Shown: piece after piece, positions 56,704 to 64,000 of the stretch
How the letters are laid out: every line of letters begins with the position of its first letter
Position numbering within the stretch: the stretch's first letter is position 1
Assembly (NCBI RefSeq): GCF_041435495.1
Contig: NZ_CP108644.1
Location: forward strand, 5,441,501 to 5,505,500
Source of the DNA: Streptomyces sp. NBC_01116
GTDB taxonomy: Bacteria > Actinomycetota > Actinomycetes > Streptomycetales > Streptomycetaceae
Direction of reading: 5' to 3'
Length of the DNA stretch: 64,000 bases
The notes under the pieces: model-generated
Told to the model about the DNA's origin: nothing
What the model saw: the letters and a program-made list of their open reading frames with translations, nothing else
Database searches by the model: none
Made by a program: the position numbers and the translations under genes

Positions 56704-57270
56704 TCAGATGGTTCCGAGGTCGACAGCAACGGGGAAGGGCGCAGCGGTCTTGATCGCGCCGGTGAACATTTCGCCGTCCCGGTAGGCCTTGGTGGCGGGG
56801 TCGAGGACGTAGGTGTACACGATCGGGATACCGGTGGCGGCCTGTTCGATGCGCCAGTAGAAGGAGATGCCCGCCTTGGCGTACTGGTCCACCTTCACGA
56901 TCCGGTCGGTGGTCTCCGAGCCGGGCGACACCACCTCCACGACCAGGAGCACGTGCTCGGGGCGGGTGGGCGTGAGGTCGATGGTCTCGGCCCGGTAGAC
57001 GATGACGTCCGGACGGCGGTTGGTGAGCGGAACGTCCTGCAGGCGGACGTCGAAGTCCGCGTCGGCGTTCCAGTCCGGGCCCGCGGCGGCGTCCAGGGCA
57101 TTGGCCAGGATGCGGGCCAGCCGTTTGTGCCGCTTGGAGGCGCTCGGGCTCACGACGACCATCCCGTCCACGATCTCGATGCCGGCGCACTGCTCCTCGG
57201 ACCAGGAGTCGTACTGCTCCGCGCTGATCTGCGTATGCATCCACGCGGGCGCCACCATCCCGGCGGTCAT
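56704..57270 (-). CDS. Uma2 family (DUF820) endonuclease-fold protein
   Basis: A 188-residue protein of the Uma2/DUF820 family, PD-(D/E)XK nuclease fold. It shows WSEEQCAGIEIVDGMVVVSPSASKRHKRLARILANAL (first acidic residue), RRPDVIVYRAETID (Asp), LLVVEVVSPGSETTDRIVKVDQYAKAGISFYWRIEQ (the ExK-like pair and following basic residues). Members are numerous in streptomycetes and cyanobacteria, with unclear biological roles. AAGGAGGT is 7 nt before ATG 57270. No obvious partner gene. Confidence 0.93.
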   Translation of the reverse strand: MTAGMVAPAWMHTQISAEQYDSWSEEQCAGIEIVDGMVVVSPSASKRHKRLARILANALDAAAGPDWNADADFDVRLQDVPLTNRRPDVIVYRAETIDLTPTRPEHVLLVVEVVSPGSETTDRIVKVDQYAKAGISFYWRIEQAATGIPIVYTYVLDPATKAYRDGEMFTGAIKTAAPFPVAVDLGTI

Positions 57271-57440
57271 CGTGTACCTCCTTCGAGGGGCCTCGGCAGG
57301 TTCGGTTCTGCGTGCCCAGCCTACTGTTCCAAGGCGTCGAGCCGCCCGGCTTCGGAAGCGCACACCTGCCCCACCTGCCCGTTCGCGCCCCCGCCCGTGG
57401 CGCGCGGGTGTCGCGGAGGGTGGTGCGCGAGGATTGGCCC

Positions 57441-59465
57441 ATGGCCAACCGACTTGCGCAGACCACCTCCCCGTATCTCCTCCAGCACGCCGACAATCCC
57501 GTCGACTGGTGGCCCTGGTCGCCCGAGGCGTTCGAGGAGGCGCGGAAGCGGGACGTGCCGGTGCTGCTCAGCGTCGGGTACGCGAGCTGCCACTGGTGCC
57601 ATGTGATGGCCCATGAGTCGTTCGAGGACGAGACCGTCGCCGCCTACCTCAACGCGCACTTCGTGCCCGTGAAGGTCGACCGGGAGGAGCGGCCCGACGT
57701 CGACGCCGTCTACATGGAGGCCGTCCAGGCGGCCACCGGGCACGGCGGGTGGCCGATGACGGTCTTCCTCACGGCGGACGCCGAACCCTTCTACTTCGGG
57801 ACCTACTTCCCGCCCGAGGCCCGGCACGGCTCGCCCTCCTTCCAGCAGGTCCTGGAAGGCGTGGTGGCCGCCTGGACCGACCGGCGCGAGGAGGTCGCCG
57901 AGGTCGCCGGGCGGATCGTCGCGGATCTGGCGGGGCGCTCGCTGGTACACGGCGGTGACGGGGTGCCGGGGGAGCAGGAGACCGCGCAGGCGCTGCTCGG
58001 GCTGACCCGGGAGTACGACGAGCAGCACGGCGGGTTCGGGGGCGCGCCCAAGTTCCCGCCGTCCATGGCGGTGGAGTTCCTGCTGCGGCACTACGCCCGT
58101 ACGGGGTCCGAGGGGGCGCTCCAGATGGCCGCCGACACCTGTTCGGCGATGGCCCGGGGCGGGATCTACGACCAGCTCGGCGGGGGCTTCGCGCGCTACT
58201 CCGTGGACCGGGAGTGGGTGGTGCCGCACTTCGAGAAGATGCTGTACGACAATGCGCTGCTGTGCCGGGTGTACGCCCATCTGTGGCGTACCACCGGGTC
58301 GGACGAGGCCCGGCGGATCGCCCTGGAGACCGCCGACTTCATGGTGCGGGAGCTGCGGACCGCCGAGGGCGGCTTCGCCTCCGCGCTCGACGCCGACAGC
58401 GAGGACGCCGGGGGCAGGCATGTCGAGGGCGCGTTCTACGTGTGGACGCCCGCGCAGCTGCGCGAGGTGCTCGGGGAGGACGACGCCGCCTTCGCCGCCG
58501 CGTACTTCGGGGTGACGGAGGCGGGGACGTTCGAGGAAGGGGCCTCCGTGCTCCGGCTGACGGGGGACGCGGGGCCCGTGGCCGCCGCCCGGGTCGCGGA
58601 CGTACGGGCCCGGCTGCTGGCGGCCCGCGCGGAGCGGCCGCGTCCGGGGCGGGACGACAAGGTGGTCGCCGCCTGGAACGGGCTCGCCATCGCCGCGCTC
58701 GCCGAGACCGGCGCCTACTTCGACCGGCCCGACCTGGTGGAACGGGCCACCGAGGCCGCCGATCTGCTGGTCCGGGTGCACCTGGGCGAGGTGGCGCGGC
58801 TGACCCGTACCTCCAAGGACGGGCGCGCCGGCGACAACGCCGGGGTGCTGGAGGACTACGGCGATGTCGCCGAGGGCTTCCTCGCGCTGGCGGCGGTGAC
58901 GGGGGAGGGCGCCTGGCTGGAGTTCGCCGGGTTCCTGCTGGACATCGTGCTGGAGCAGTTCACGGGGGAGGGCGGGCAGTTGTACGACACCGCCCATGAC
59001 GCCGAGCAGCTCATCCGGCGGCCCCAGGACCCGACGGACAGCGCCACCCCGTCCGGGTGGACCGCGGCGGCGGGTGCGCTGCTCTCGTACGCCGCGTACA
59101 CCGGGTCGGAGGCGCACCGGACGGCCGCCGAAGGGGCGCTCGGCGTGGTGAAGGCGCTGGGGCCGCGCGTGCCCCGGTTCGTCGGCTGGGGCCTCGCGGT
59201 GGCCGAGGCGCTGCTGGACGGGCCCCGTGAGGTCGCCGTCGCCGGGCCGGTCGGCGGGGAGCTGCACCGCACGGCGCTGCTGGGGCGGGCCCCGGGCGCG
59301 GTGGTCGCCGCGGGAGAGGGGCCGGGGGCGGGGGCGGAGTTCCCGCTGCTGGTGGACCGGCCGCCGGTGGGCGGGGAGCCGACCGCGTACGTCTGCCGGC
59401 ACTTCGTGTGCGACGCGCCGACGACCGATGCCGCCGATCTGGCGGTGAAGCTGGGCGGCCGGTAG
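57441..59465 (+). CDS. DUF255 thioredoxin-fold protein (spermatogenesis-associated protein 20-like)
   Basis: A 674-residue protein: residues 1-170 form the DUF255 thioredoxin-like domain (MANRLAQTTSPYLLQHADNPVDWWPWSPEAFEEARKRDVPVLLSVGYASCHWCHVMAHESFEDE, Cys50-His-Trp-Cys53), followed by a large alpha/alpha toroid like N-acylglucosamine 2-epimerases (AMARGGIYDQLGGGFARYSVDREWVVPHFEKMLYDNALL, ALDADSEDAGGRHVEGAFYVW, DDKVVAAWNGLAIAALAETG). The exact function is unknown; a redox or sugar-related role is suspected. ATG 57441 matches the conserved MANRL start; an AGGATT box lies a few nt upstream, so it may be leaderless. Confidence 0.95.
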   Translation: MANRLAQTTSPYLLQHADNPVDWWPWSPEAFEEARKRDVPVLLSVGYASCHWCHVMAHESFEDETVAAYLNAHFVPVKVDREERPDVDAVYMEAVQAATGHGGWPMTVFLTADAEPFYFGTYFPPEARHGSPSFQQVLEGVVAAWTDRREEVAEVAGRIVADLAGRSLVHGGDGVPGEQETAQALLGLTREYDEQHGGFGGAPKFPPSMAVEFLLRHYARTGSEGALQMAADTCSAMARGGIYDQLGGGFARYSVDREWVVPHFEKMLYDNALLCRVYAHLWRTTGSDEARRIALETADFMVRELRTAEGGFASALDADSEDAGGRHVEGAFYVWTPAQLREVLGEDDAAFAAAYFGVTEAGTFEEGASVLRLTGDAGPVAAARVADVRARLLAARAERPRPGRDDKVVAAWNGLAIAALAETGAYFDRPDLVERATEAADLLVRVHLGEVARLTRTSKDGRAGDNAGVLEDYGDVAEGFLALAAVTGEGAWLEFAGFLLDIVLEQFTGEGGQLYDTAHDAEQLIRRPQDPTDSATPSGWTAAAGALLSYAAYTGSEAHRTAAEGALGVVKALGPRVPRFVGWGLAVAEALLDGPREVAVAGPVGGELHRTALLGRAPGAVVAAGEGPGAGAEFPLLVDRPPVGGEPTAYVCRHFVCDAPTTDAADLAVKLGGR

Positions 59466-59481
59466 CCGTTACGGCGGAGAC

Positions 59482-59515
59482 GGAGGGGCCGGCCGTCGAC
59501 GCGGCCGGCCCCTCC
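59482..59515. terminator. bidirectional terminator
   Basis: Fourteen-bp perfect stem (59482-59495/59502-59515), loop TCGACG, between convergent DUF255 and hemolysin-III genes. Confidence 0.9.
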
Positions 59516-59531
59516 CGTAACCCCTCGGTGC

Positions 59532-60224
59532 TCATCCGTGCTGGTACGCCACCAGCGAGATGCCCACGTAGTGCGCGATGAAGGCCGCCAGCGTCAGCGA
59601 GTGGAAGACCTCGTGGAAGCCGAACCAGCGCGGCGACGGGTTCGGCTTCTTGATCCCGTAGATCACGCCGCCCGCGCTGTACAGCAGCCCGCCGACCACG
59701 ACGAGGACCAGGACCGCGATGCCGCCGGTCCGCATGAAGTCGGGCAGGAAGAAGACCGCCGCCCAGCCCATCGCGATGTAGCACGGGGTGTAGAGCCAGC
59801 GCGGCGCGCCGACCCAGAGCACCCGGAAGGCGATGCCCGCCGCCGCGGCCGCCCAGACGGCCCACAGCAGGGGCCGGGCGGTGGATTCGGGGAGCAGGAG
59901 CAGCGTCAGCGGCGTGTAGGTGCCCGCGATGATCAGGAAGATGTTCGCGTGGTCCAGGCGGCGGAGCACCGCCTCGCCGCGCGGCCCCCACGTGCCGCGG
60001 TGGTAGACCGCGCTGACGCCGAACAGCAGACAGGCGCTGAGGATGTAGACGCCGCAGGCGATCCGGCCCATCGTGCTGTCGGTCAGGGCGATCAGGGTGA
60101 TTCCGGCGATCAGCACCGCCGGGAACATTCCGGCGTGCAGCCAGCCGCGCATACGCGGTTTGACGGGGACGGGGTCGAGTACGACGGGGCCCGGGGTCGC
60201 GGCGCTAGCGGCGGCGTCAGTCAT
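59532..60224 (-). CDS. hemolysin III / PAQR family membrane protein
   Basis: A 230-residue seven-helix membrane protein of the YqfA/hemolysin III (PAQR) type. Motifs: RGWLHAGMFPAVLIAGITLIAL, FGVSAVYHRGTWGPRGEAVLRRLDHANIFLIIAGTYTPL with the conserved S-x3-H and D-H metal site, and FGFHEVFHSLTLAAFIAHYVGI with the HxxxH pair. Metal-dependent hydrolase-like fold (CREST superfamily); roles in lipid metabolism or regulation are suspected. ATG 60224 lies 6 nt from a TAGCAT box on the minus strand (60231-60236), so the mRNA may be leaderless. Confidence 0.95.
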   Translation of the reverse strand: MTDAAASAATPGPVVLDPVPVKPRMRGWLHAGMFPAVLIAGITLIALTDSTMGRIACGVYILSACLLFGVSAVYHRGTWGPRGEAVLRRLDHANIFLIIAGTYTPLTLLLLPESTARPLLWAVWAAAAAGIAFRVLWVGAPRWLYTPCYIAMGWAAVFFLPDFMRTGGIAVLVLVVVGGLLYSAGGVIYGIKKPNPSPRWFGFHEVFHSLTLAAFIAHYVGISLVAYQHG

Positions 60225-60283
60225 ATCCGCATGCTACCTACGCCACCGTAAGTAGAGGATTTGGGGCGCAAATGAGTGGCGAT

Positions 60284-60297
60284 GCTCACGTGTGAGC
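60284..60297. promoter_or_regulatory. dyad in the pckG upstream region
   Basis: GCTCAC-GT-GTGAGC, two perfect 6-bp arms, in the divergent region between the hemolysin-III gene and pckG; candidate operator, with some likeness to CRP-type half-sites (TCAC/GTGA). Confidence 0.4.
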
Positions 60298-60447
60298 CCC
60301 CCTGGACATATGGGCGGAACGGTCGGATGATCAAATGAGTGCAGTCGGCACCGGATGAGCGCCAGGGGAATTCGAAGGGTACGAAGCATCCGGGTCGCAG
60401 CCCCCACGGGGCCTTAAGACAACTGACACCCTCAACTAGGAGCGATC

Positions 60448-62274
60448 GTGGCGCGCGACATCGCGGCTCCCCTCACTGTCCCCACCCACCACCAGGAGCT
60501 GGTCTCCTGGGTCGACGAGATCGCAGCGATCACCGAGCCGGACCGGGTGGTCTGGTGCGACGGATCCGAGGCCGAGTACGAGCGCCTGTGCGGGGAGCTC
60601 GTGGCCAAGGGCACGTTCACCAAGCTGGACGAGATCAAGCGGCCGAACTCGTACTACGCCGCGTCCGACCCGAACGACGTCGCCCGCGTCGAGGACCGTA
60701 CGTTCATCTGCTCCAAGGAGGAGAAGGACGCGGGTCCCACGAACCACTGGAAGGACCCCGCCGAGATGCGGGAGATCTTCACCGGTGCGGAGGGTGTCTT
60801 CCGTGGGTCCATGCGTGGCCGGACCATGTACGTCGTGCCCTTCTGCATGGGGCCCGTCGGCTCGCCGCTCTCCGCGATCGGCGTCGAGATCACCGACTCC
60901 GCGTACGTCGCCGTCTCCATGCGCACCATGACCCGCATGGGCCGGGCCGTCCTGGACGAGCTGGGCACCGACGGCTTCTTCGTGAAGGCCGTCCACACCC
61001 TGGGCGCTCCGCTGGCCGAGGGCCAGGAGGACGTCCCGTGGCCCTGCAACACCACCAAGTACATCTCGCACTTCCCCGAGGACCGCGAGATCTGGTCGTA
61101 CGGCTCCGGCTACGGCGGCAACGCCCTGCTCGGCAAGAAGTGCTACGCCCTGCGCATCGCCTCCGTCATGGCCCGCGACGAGGGCTGGCTCGCCGAGCAC
61201 ATGCTGATCCTGAAGCTGACGCCGCCGCAGGGGGAGTCGAAGTATGTCGCCGCCGCGTTCCCCTCGGCCTGCGGCAAGACCAACCTCGCCATGCTGGAGC
61301 CGACCGTCCCCGGCTGGACCGTGGAGACCATCGGCGACGACATCGCCTGGATGCGGTTCGGCGAGGACGGCCGCCTCTACGCGATCAACCCCGAGGCCGG
61401 CTTCTTCGGCGTCGCGCCCGGCACCGGCGAGCACACCAACGCCAACGCCATGAAGACCATGTGGGGCAACTCCGTCTTCACCAACGTCGCGCTCACCGAC
61501 GACGGCGACGTCTGGTGGGAGGGTATGACCGAGGAGGCGCCCGCGCACCTCACCGACTGGAAGGGCAACGACTGGACCCCCGAGTCCGGCACGCCCGCCG
61601 CCCACCCCAACGCCCGCTTCACCGTCCCCGCCGGACAGTGCCCGACCATCGCGCCCGAGTGGGAGGACCCCAAGGGCGTGCCGATCTCGGCGATCCTCTT
61701 CGGCGGCCGCCGCGCCTCCGCCGTCCCGCTGGTCACCGAGTCCTTCGACTGGCAGCACGGCGTCTTCCTCGGAGCCAACGTCGCCTCCGAGAAGACCGCC
61801 GCCGCCGAGGGCAAGGTCGGCGAGCTGCGCCGCGACCCGTTCGCCATGCTGCCGTTCTGCGGCTACAACATGGGCGACTACATGAACCACTGGGTCAAGG
61901 TGGGCGCCGACAAGGCCGACCAGTCGAAGCTCCCGAAGATCTACTACGTCAACTGGTTCCGCAAGAACGACGCGGGCAAGTTCGTGTGGCCCGGCTTCGG
62001 CGAGAACAGCCGCGTCCTGAAGTGGATCGTGGAGCGCCTGGAGGGCAGGGGCGAGGGCGTCGAGTCCCCGATCGGCATCCTGCCGGCCAAGGGCGCGCTC
62101 GACACCGAGGGCCTGGACCTCTCCGAGGCCGACCTCGACTTCCTCCTCACCGTCGACAAGGAGGTCTGGCGCGAGGAGGCCGCCCTGGTCCCCGAGCACC
62201 TCAACACCTTCGGCGACCACACGCCCAAGGAGCTGTGGGACGAGTACCACGCGCTGGTGAAGCGCCTGGGCTGA
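60448..62274 (+). CDS. pckG: phosphoenolpyruvate carboxykinase (GTP)
   Basis: A 608-residue GTP-dependent PEPCK that converts oxaloacetate and GTP to phosphoenolpyruvate, CO2 and GDP in gluconeogenesis. Motifs: EDRTFICSKEEKDAGPTNHWKDP, MYVVPFCMGPVGSPLSAIGVEITDS (substrate binding), FPSACGKTNLAML with the P-loop-like kinase-1a and the reactive Cys, TIGDDIAWMRF (kinase 2, metal), NPEAGFFGVAPGTGEHTN, PLVTESFDWQHGVFLGA. Length matches GTP-type enzymes (about 600). GTG 60448 has AGGAG 5 nt upstream. A terminator follows at 62416. Confidence 0.97.
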   Translation: MARDIAAPLTVPTHHQELVSWVDEIAAITEPDRVVWCDGSEAEYERLCGELVAKGTFTKLDEIKRPNSYYAASDPNDVARVEDRTFICSKEEKDAGPTNHWKDPAEMREIFTGAEGVFRGSMRGRTMYVVPFCMGPVGSPLSAIGVEITDSAYVAVSMRTMTRMGRAVLDELGTDGFFVKAVHTLGAPLAEGQEDVPWPCNTTKYISHFPEDREIWSYGSGYGGNALLGKKCYALRIASVMARDEGWLAEHMLILKLTPPQGESKYVAAAFPSACGKTNLAMLEPTVPGWTVETIGDDIAWMRFGEDGRLYAINPEAGFFGVAPGTGEHTNANAMKTMWGNSVFTNVALTDDGDVWWEGMTEEAPAHLTDWKGNDWTPESGTPAAHPNARFTVPAGQCPTIAPEWEDPKGVPISAILFGGRRASAVPLVTESFDWQHGVFLGANVASEKTAAAEGKVGELRRDPFAMLPFCGYNMGDYMNHWVKVGADKADQSKLPKIYYVNWFRKNDAGKFVWPGFGENSRVLKWIVERLEGRGEGVESPIGILPAKGALDTEGLDLSEADLDFLLTVDKEVWREEAALVPEHLNTFGDHTPKELWDEYHALVKRLG

Positions 62275-62605
62275 GCCCCGCGCTCCCGCCGAACCCCGCG
62301 GCCGGGTCCGTCGGACATCCGCCCTGACCTGTGGGGCCGAACGACCCGCCGCGGTACGGGGCCTGTCCTCGCCGACAGCCCCGGAGGGCTCGTCCCCGAC
62401 CAAGGACACCCTCCCGGCTCCCGGAACCCCCTCATGGTTCCGGGGGCCGCCCCGCGTCGGAGGGCCTTCGCCCCAGGACCCGTTCCGTGGATCCGCGCAT
62501 GAGATCGTCATGTTCGTCATCAGGGGGCTCATCGCCGACCCTGCCGAAGTCGGAGCCTCGGGAGCCCCTCCACGGCGAGGAGCTCCAAGGACGGAGAACG
62601 GACAG
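62275..62605. other. region between pckG and the Imm10-like gene
   Basis: No gene seen; it carries the pckG terminator at 62416-62448 and lower-GC sequence near 62500 that may hold the promoter of the next gene. Confidence 0.5.
62416..62448 (+). terminator. terminator downstream of pckG
   Basis: Thirteen-bp stem with one T-G pair (62416-62428/62436-62448) and a 7-nt loop, 142 bp after the pckG stop. Confidence 0.7.
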
Positions 62606-63025
62606 ATGGCCGAACCGAGCGTTCCCTACTGGACCATCCGGCACCTGGAGTCCGGGGAGTCCGTTCCTGGACAGACGTTCACCGTGTTCATCGCCGAGGG
62701 CGACGGCGAGGACGCCCGGTACTTCGATCTGCAGCGCATGATCGAGGAGCCCGGGCAACAGGAGATGGATCTCGAACTGGACAGCTACTGCATCGTGTCG
62801 GAGGGCGACGGCGTCGACTTCGGCGGCCTTGAAGAGGCAACCCTGCTTCCAGGCCGGCTCATCCTCCGGTTCCGGAGCGCGTCGGCGGAGGAGTTGCAAC
62901 TGCCGTCCACGGTCATAGCTCTCGGGATCGCGCCGGGCGTGGACATCGGTGAACTCCGGGCGGGTCTGGAGAAGGTACTCACCTACGGGAACCCCTCAAA
63001 GGTCCCTGTCATAAGCCTCAGATGA
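62606..63025 (+). CDS. Imm10-like immunity-family protein
   Basis: A 139-residue soluble acidic protein. The order of features, EDARYFDLQRMIEEPGQQEMDLELDSYCIVSEGDGVDFGGLEEATLLPGRLILRFRSASAEELQLPSTVIALGIAP, resembles the Imm10 pattern (LQR ... DxxY.I ... GG(L/I) ... L.L). Imm10 proteins neutralise toxins of polymorphic toxin systems. GGAG 9 nt upstream of ATG 62606. No matching toxin gene is in the window; a coding fragment on the opposite strand lies right after it. The family call is from pattern memory. Confidence 0.6.
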   Translation: MAEPSVPYWTIRHLESGESVPGQTFTVFIAEGDGEDARYFDLQRMIEEPGQQEMDLELDSYCIVSEGDGVDFGGLEEATLLPGRLILRFRSASAEELQLPSTVIALGIAPGVDIGELRAGLEKVLTYGNPSKVPVISLR

Positions 63026-63044
63026 CCCGAGGGGCGCCTGCCGC

Positions 63045-63314
63045 TCAACTCGGCATGTCCGGAGGCCCCTTGAGCTGCTGCCAGGTCCGGTCGTCCTCGG
63101 CCGCCCTCAGGTAGGGGTCCATGAGCAGCGTCCCCCGCGTGGTGAACTTCGATCCGCCGTGGGCCCGCAGCCGGGCCAGCCCGTTGCCCGCGAGGACCTC
63201 GGCCGCGTTGCGGTGGGCGACCACGACGAGCGGCGAGTAGAACGGCCATACCGGAACGCAACGGCCCCGGTGGGGAAGGGGCATGGCACCCGGCCCGCGC
63301 GGCCTCGACGGCAC
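63045..63314 (-). pseudogene. 3' fragment of a coding sequence
   Basis: An 89-codon open frame whose last 65 codons have strong third-position GC bias (YSPLVVVAHRNAAEVLAGNGLARLRAHGGSKFTTRGTLLMDPYLRAAEDDRTWQQLKGPPDMPS), while the first 25 codons read like the hairpin region 63261-63329. This suggests the 3' end of a larger gene whose 5' part was lost about position 63240. It converges on the Imm10-like gene, 19 bp away. Family not recognised; a short intact gene cannot be excluded. Confidence 0.4.
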
Positions 63315-63329
63315 GCGGACCGGGGCCGT
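63261..63329 (-). terminator. inverted repeat, likely terminator of the 63.3-63.7 kb gene
   Basis: Arms ACGGCCCCGGT (63261-63271) and ACCGGGGCCGT (63319-63329) are perfect complements 47 bp apart; the inside also has CGGCC-type pairings. It abuts the stop codon of the next gene. Confidence 0.45.
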
Positions 63330-63727
63330 CAGTGGGCGCCGACCAGGTGCCCGGAGAGGGCCGGGTCGGCGAGGGCCGCTGTGTGGGCGTCCATGCGTAC
63401 CGCGGCAAGGATGGCGGCGGTCGTGTCGGCGCGGGACGCGGCCACCAGCAGGGCGCGGCCCGCGAGGGCGTGGGCGCGGCGGTGGAGGTCCGCGGGGGCG
63501 GCGTCGGTCAGGCCGGCGTGCCGGGCGGGCGGGGCGCCGCGCAGCCGGGCCACCTGCTCGGCGATACGGTCGCCCGCCGCGGTGAGGCCCAGCTCGTCGG
63601 TGACCGCCAGGAGGGCGGCCAGGTGCCCGGCGAGCTGGATGTCCAGCTCCTCCTCACGGCTGCGGTGCGGAAAGTCCGCCTCGTCGGCCGGGGTGTGGAC
63701 CGAGGGGCTGCGGATCGGCTCGTACAT
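63329..63727 (-). CDS. hypothetical protein, all-helical
   Basis: A 132-residue protein rich in Ala, Leu and Arg: SREEELDIQLAGHLAALLAVTDELGLTAAGDRIAEQVARLRGAPPARHAGLTDAAPADLHRRAHALAGRALLVAASRADTTAAILAAVRMDAHTAAL. It is predicted to be four helices; no motif of known function. ATG 63727 has GGGAGG 7 nt upstream. A 12-bp palindrome overlaps its -10-like TAGGAT. I do not recognise the family, though similar proteins precede alanine-type aminotransferase genes in streptomycetes. Confidence 0.75.
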   Translation of the reverse strand: MYEPIRSPSVHTPADEADFPHRSREEELDIQLAGHLAALLAVTDELGLTAAGDRIAEQVARLRGAPPARHAGLTDAAPADLHRRAHALAGRALLVAASRADTTAAILAAVRMDAHTAALADPALSGHLVGAH

Positions 63728-63747
63728 GGATGGCCTCCCGATGGTGC

Positions 63748-63762
63748 GATGGATCCATCCTA
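63748..63762 (-). promoter_or_regulatory. palindrome overlapping a -10 box
   Basis: GATGGATCCATC (63748-63759) is a perfect palindrome and overlaps TAGGAT on the minus strand (63757-63762), upstream of the gene starting at 63727. The surrounding 63760-63785 is distinctly AT-richer. Confidence 0.45.
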
Positions 63763-63829
63763 CATTGGAATCAGTCTAAAGTTGTGCCCGATCCGGAAGG
63801 GTGATGGTCCCGCGGCCGTCCGTAACCGG

Positions 63830-64000
63830 CTACGGCTGTCCGTAACCGTCCAGGAAGGTGCCGATCCGGGTCACCGCGTCGGTCAGGTCCTCGACCGTCG
63901 GCAGCGTGACGATCCGGAAGTGGTCGGGCTCGGGCCAGTTGAATCCGGTGCCCTGCACGACCATGATCTTCTCGGCCCGCAGCAGGTCCAGCACCATCTG
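63830..64000 (-). CDS. PLP-dependent aminotransferase, C-terminal end only
   Basis: The last 56 codons of a gene whose start is beyond the window: MVLDLLRAEKIMVVQGTGFNWPEPDHFRIVTLPTVEDLTDAVTRIGTFLDGYGQP, ending in TAG at 63830-63832. GTGFNWPEPDHFRIVTLP with the substrate-carboxylate Arg is the class I aminotransferase end typical of AlaA-type alanine aminotransferases in actinobacteria. The PLP lysine is outside the window. Confidence 0.9.
   Translation of the reverse strand, partial: QMVLDLLRAEKIMVVQGTGFNWPEPDHFRIVTLPTVEDLTDAVTRIGTFLDGYGQP

Noticed and set aside
56704..57270. Uma2 nuclease-fold gene as part of a defence island
   Set aside because: It stands alone among housekeeping genes; Uma2 genes are very common in streptomycetes and no partner is present.
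1..64000. CRISPR array, rRNA, tRNA genes
   Set aside because: No regularly spaced repeats of 25-40 bp and no cloverleaf with CCA-like ends were noticed on reading; a tRNAscan/CRISPR search was not possible.

Overview
The window is about 72% GC chromosomal DNA with the strong third-position GC bias of an actinomycete. The gene content points to Streptomyces: a mycothiol S-conjugate amidase, an acyl-CoA carboxylase set with an epsilon subunit, the 42-residue membrane protein MmpB, a GAF-GGDEF protein behind a BldD-like box, an LAxTG-type wall-anchored protein and many apparently leaderless promoters. Gene order (deoC, phosphomutase, pnp, lpdA, deoR, accA, maf, accE/accB, birA, cya, GGDEF, hutH, ldt, msrA, metB, ilvA, mca, pckG) is that of a Streptomyces core-chromosome segment. 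No rRNA, tRNA, CRISPR array, prophage or intact transposase was found.

Layout. 1-9.3 kb: a 5'-truncated hypothetical gene, a uridine-kinase-like protein, a secreted protein, then deoC followed by a complete aldehyde dehydrogenase and a short catalytically dead one, a PH-like membrane protein, a phosphosugar mutase, purine nucleoside phosphorylase and a gamma-glutamylcyclotransferase-like protein. Together these are nucleoside and deoxyribose salvage: pnp releases pentose phosphate, the mutase isomerises it, deoC cleaves it, and the dehydrogenase can oxidise the acetaldehyde. deoC and pnp share an identical 12-bp palindrome in their promoters. 9.5-12.9 kb: an LpdA-type flavoprotein, a DeoR regulator and a TetR regulator. 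13-19.3 kb: acyl-CoA carboxylase (biotinylated alpha, epsilon, beta), Maf, MmpB and the biotin ligase that would activate the alpha subunit. 19.4-30.5 kb: adenylate cyclase, enoyl-CoA hydratase, a diguanylate cyclase, hutH, an L,D-transpeptidase lipoprotein, a secreted peptidase-like hydrolase and an RDD membrane protein.

31-41.5 kb: glutamate dehydrogenase, an XRE regulator, a divergent hydrolase/TetR pair with a 27-bp operator, msrA (its stop codon lies in the end of a 166-bp MITE-like insertion), a divergent LysR/MFS pair and cystathionine gamma-synthase. 41.5-48.4 kb: a DUF1059 protein, a sigma-factor-like protein coupled to a one-TM partner, a stress-type cluster (PRC-barrel, DUF3618, DUF4235, a small membrane protein), divergent MarR/ilvA and a Drr-type ABC exporter. 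48.4-64 kb: DUF899, greA, DUF4307, mca, a 1073-residue STAND ATPase with TPRs, a septum-formation-domain protein, a Uma2 nuclease-fold protein, a DUF255 thioredoxin-fold protein, a hemolysin-III/PAQR protein, pckG, an Imm10-like protein with a gene fragment beside it, and the C-terminal end of a PLP aminotransferase.

Regulatory structure is unusually readable. Many genes begin 6-8 nt after a TANNNT -10 box (leaderless transcripts), convergent genes are separated by long GC-rich hairpins, and each divergent regulator/target pair has clear dyads. No single large undescribed system is evident. The best leads are the deoC/pnp palindrome, the split ALDH16-like pair, the MITE at the msrA stop codon, the sigma-like pair, the STAND protein and the Imm10-like orphan.
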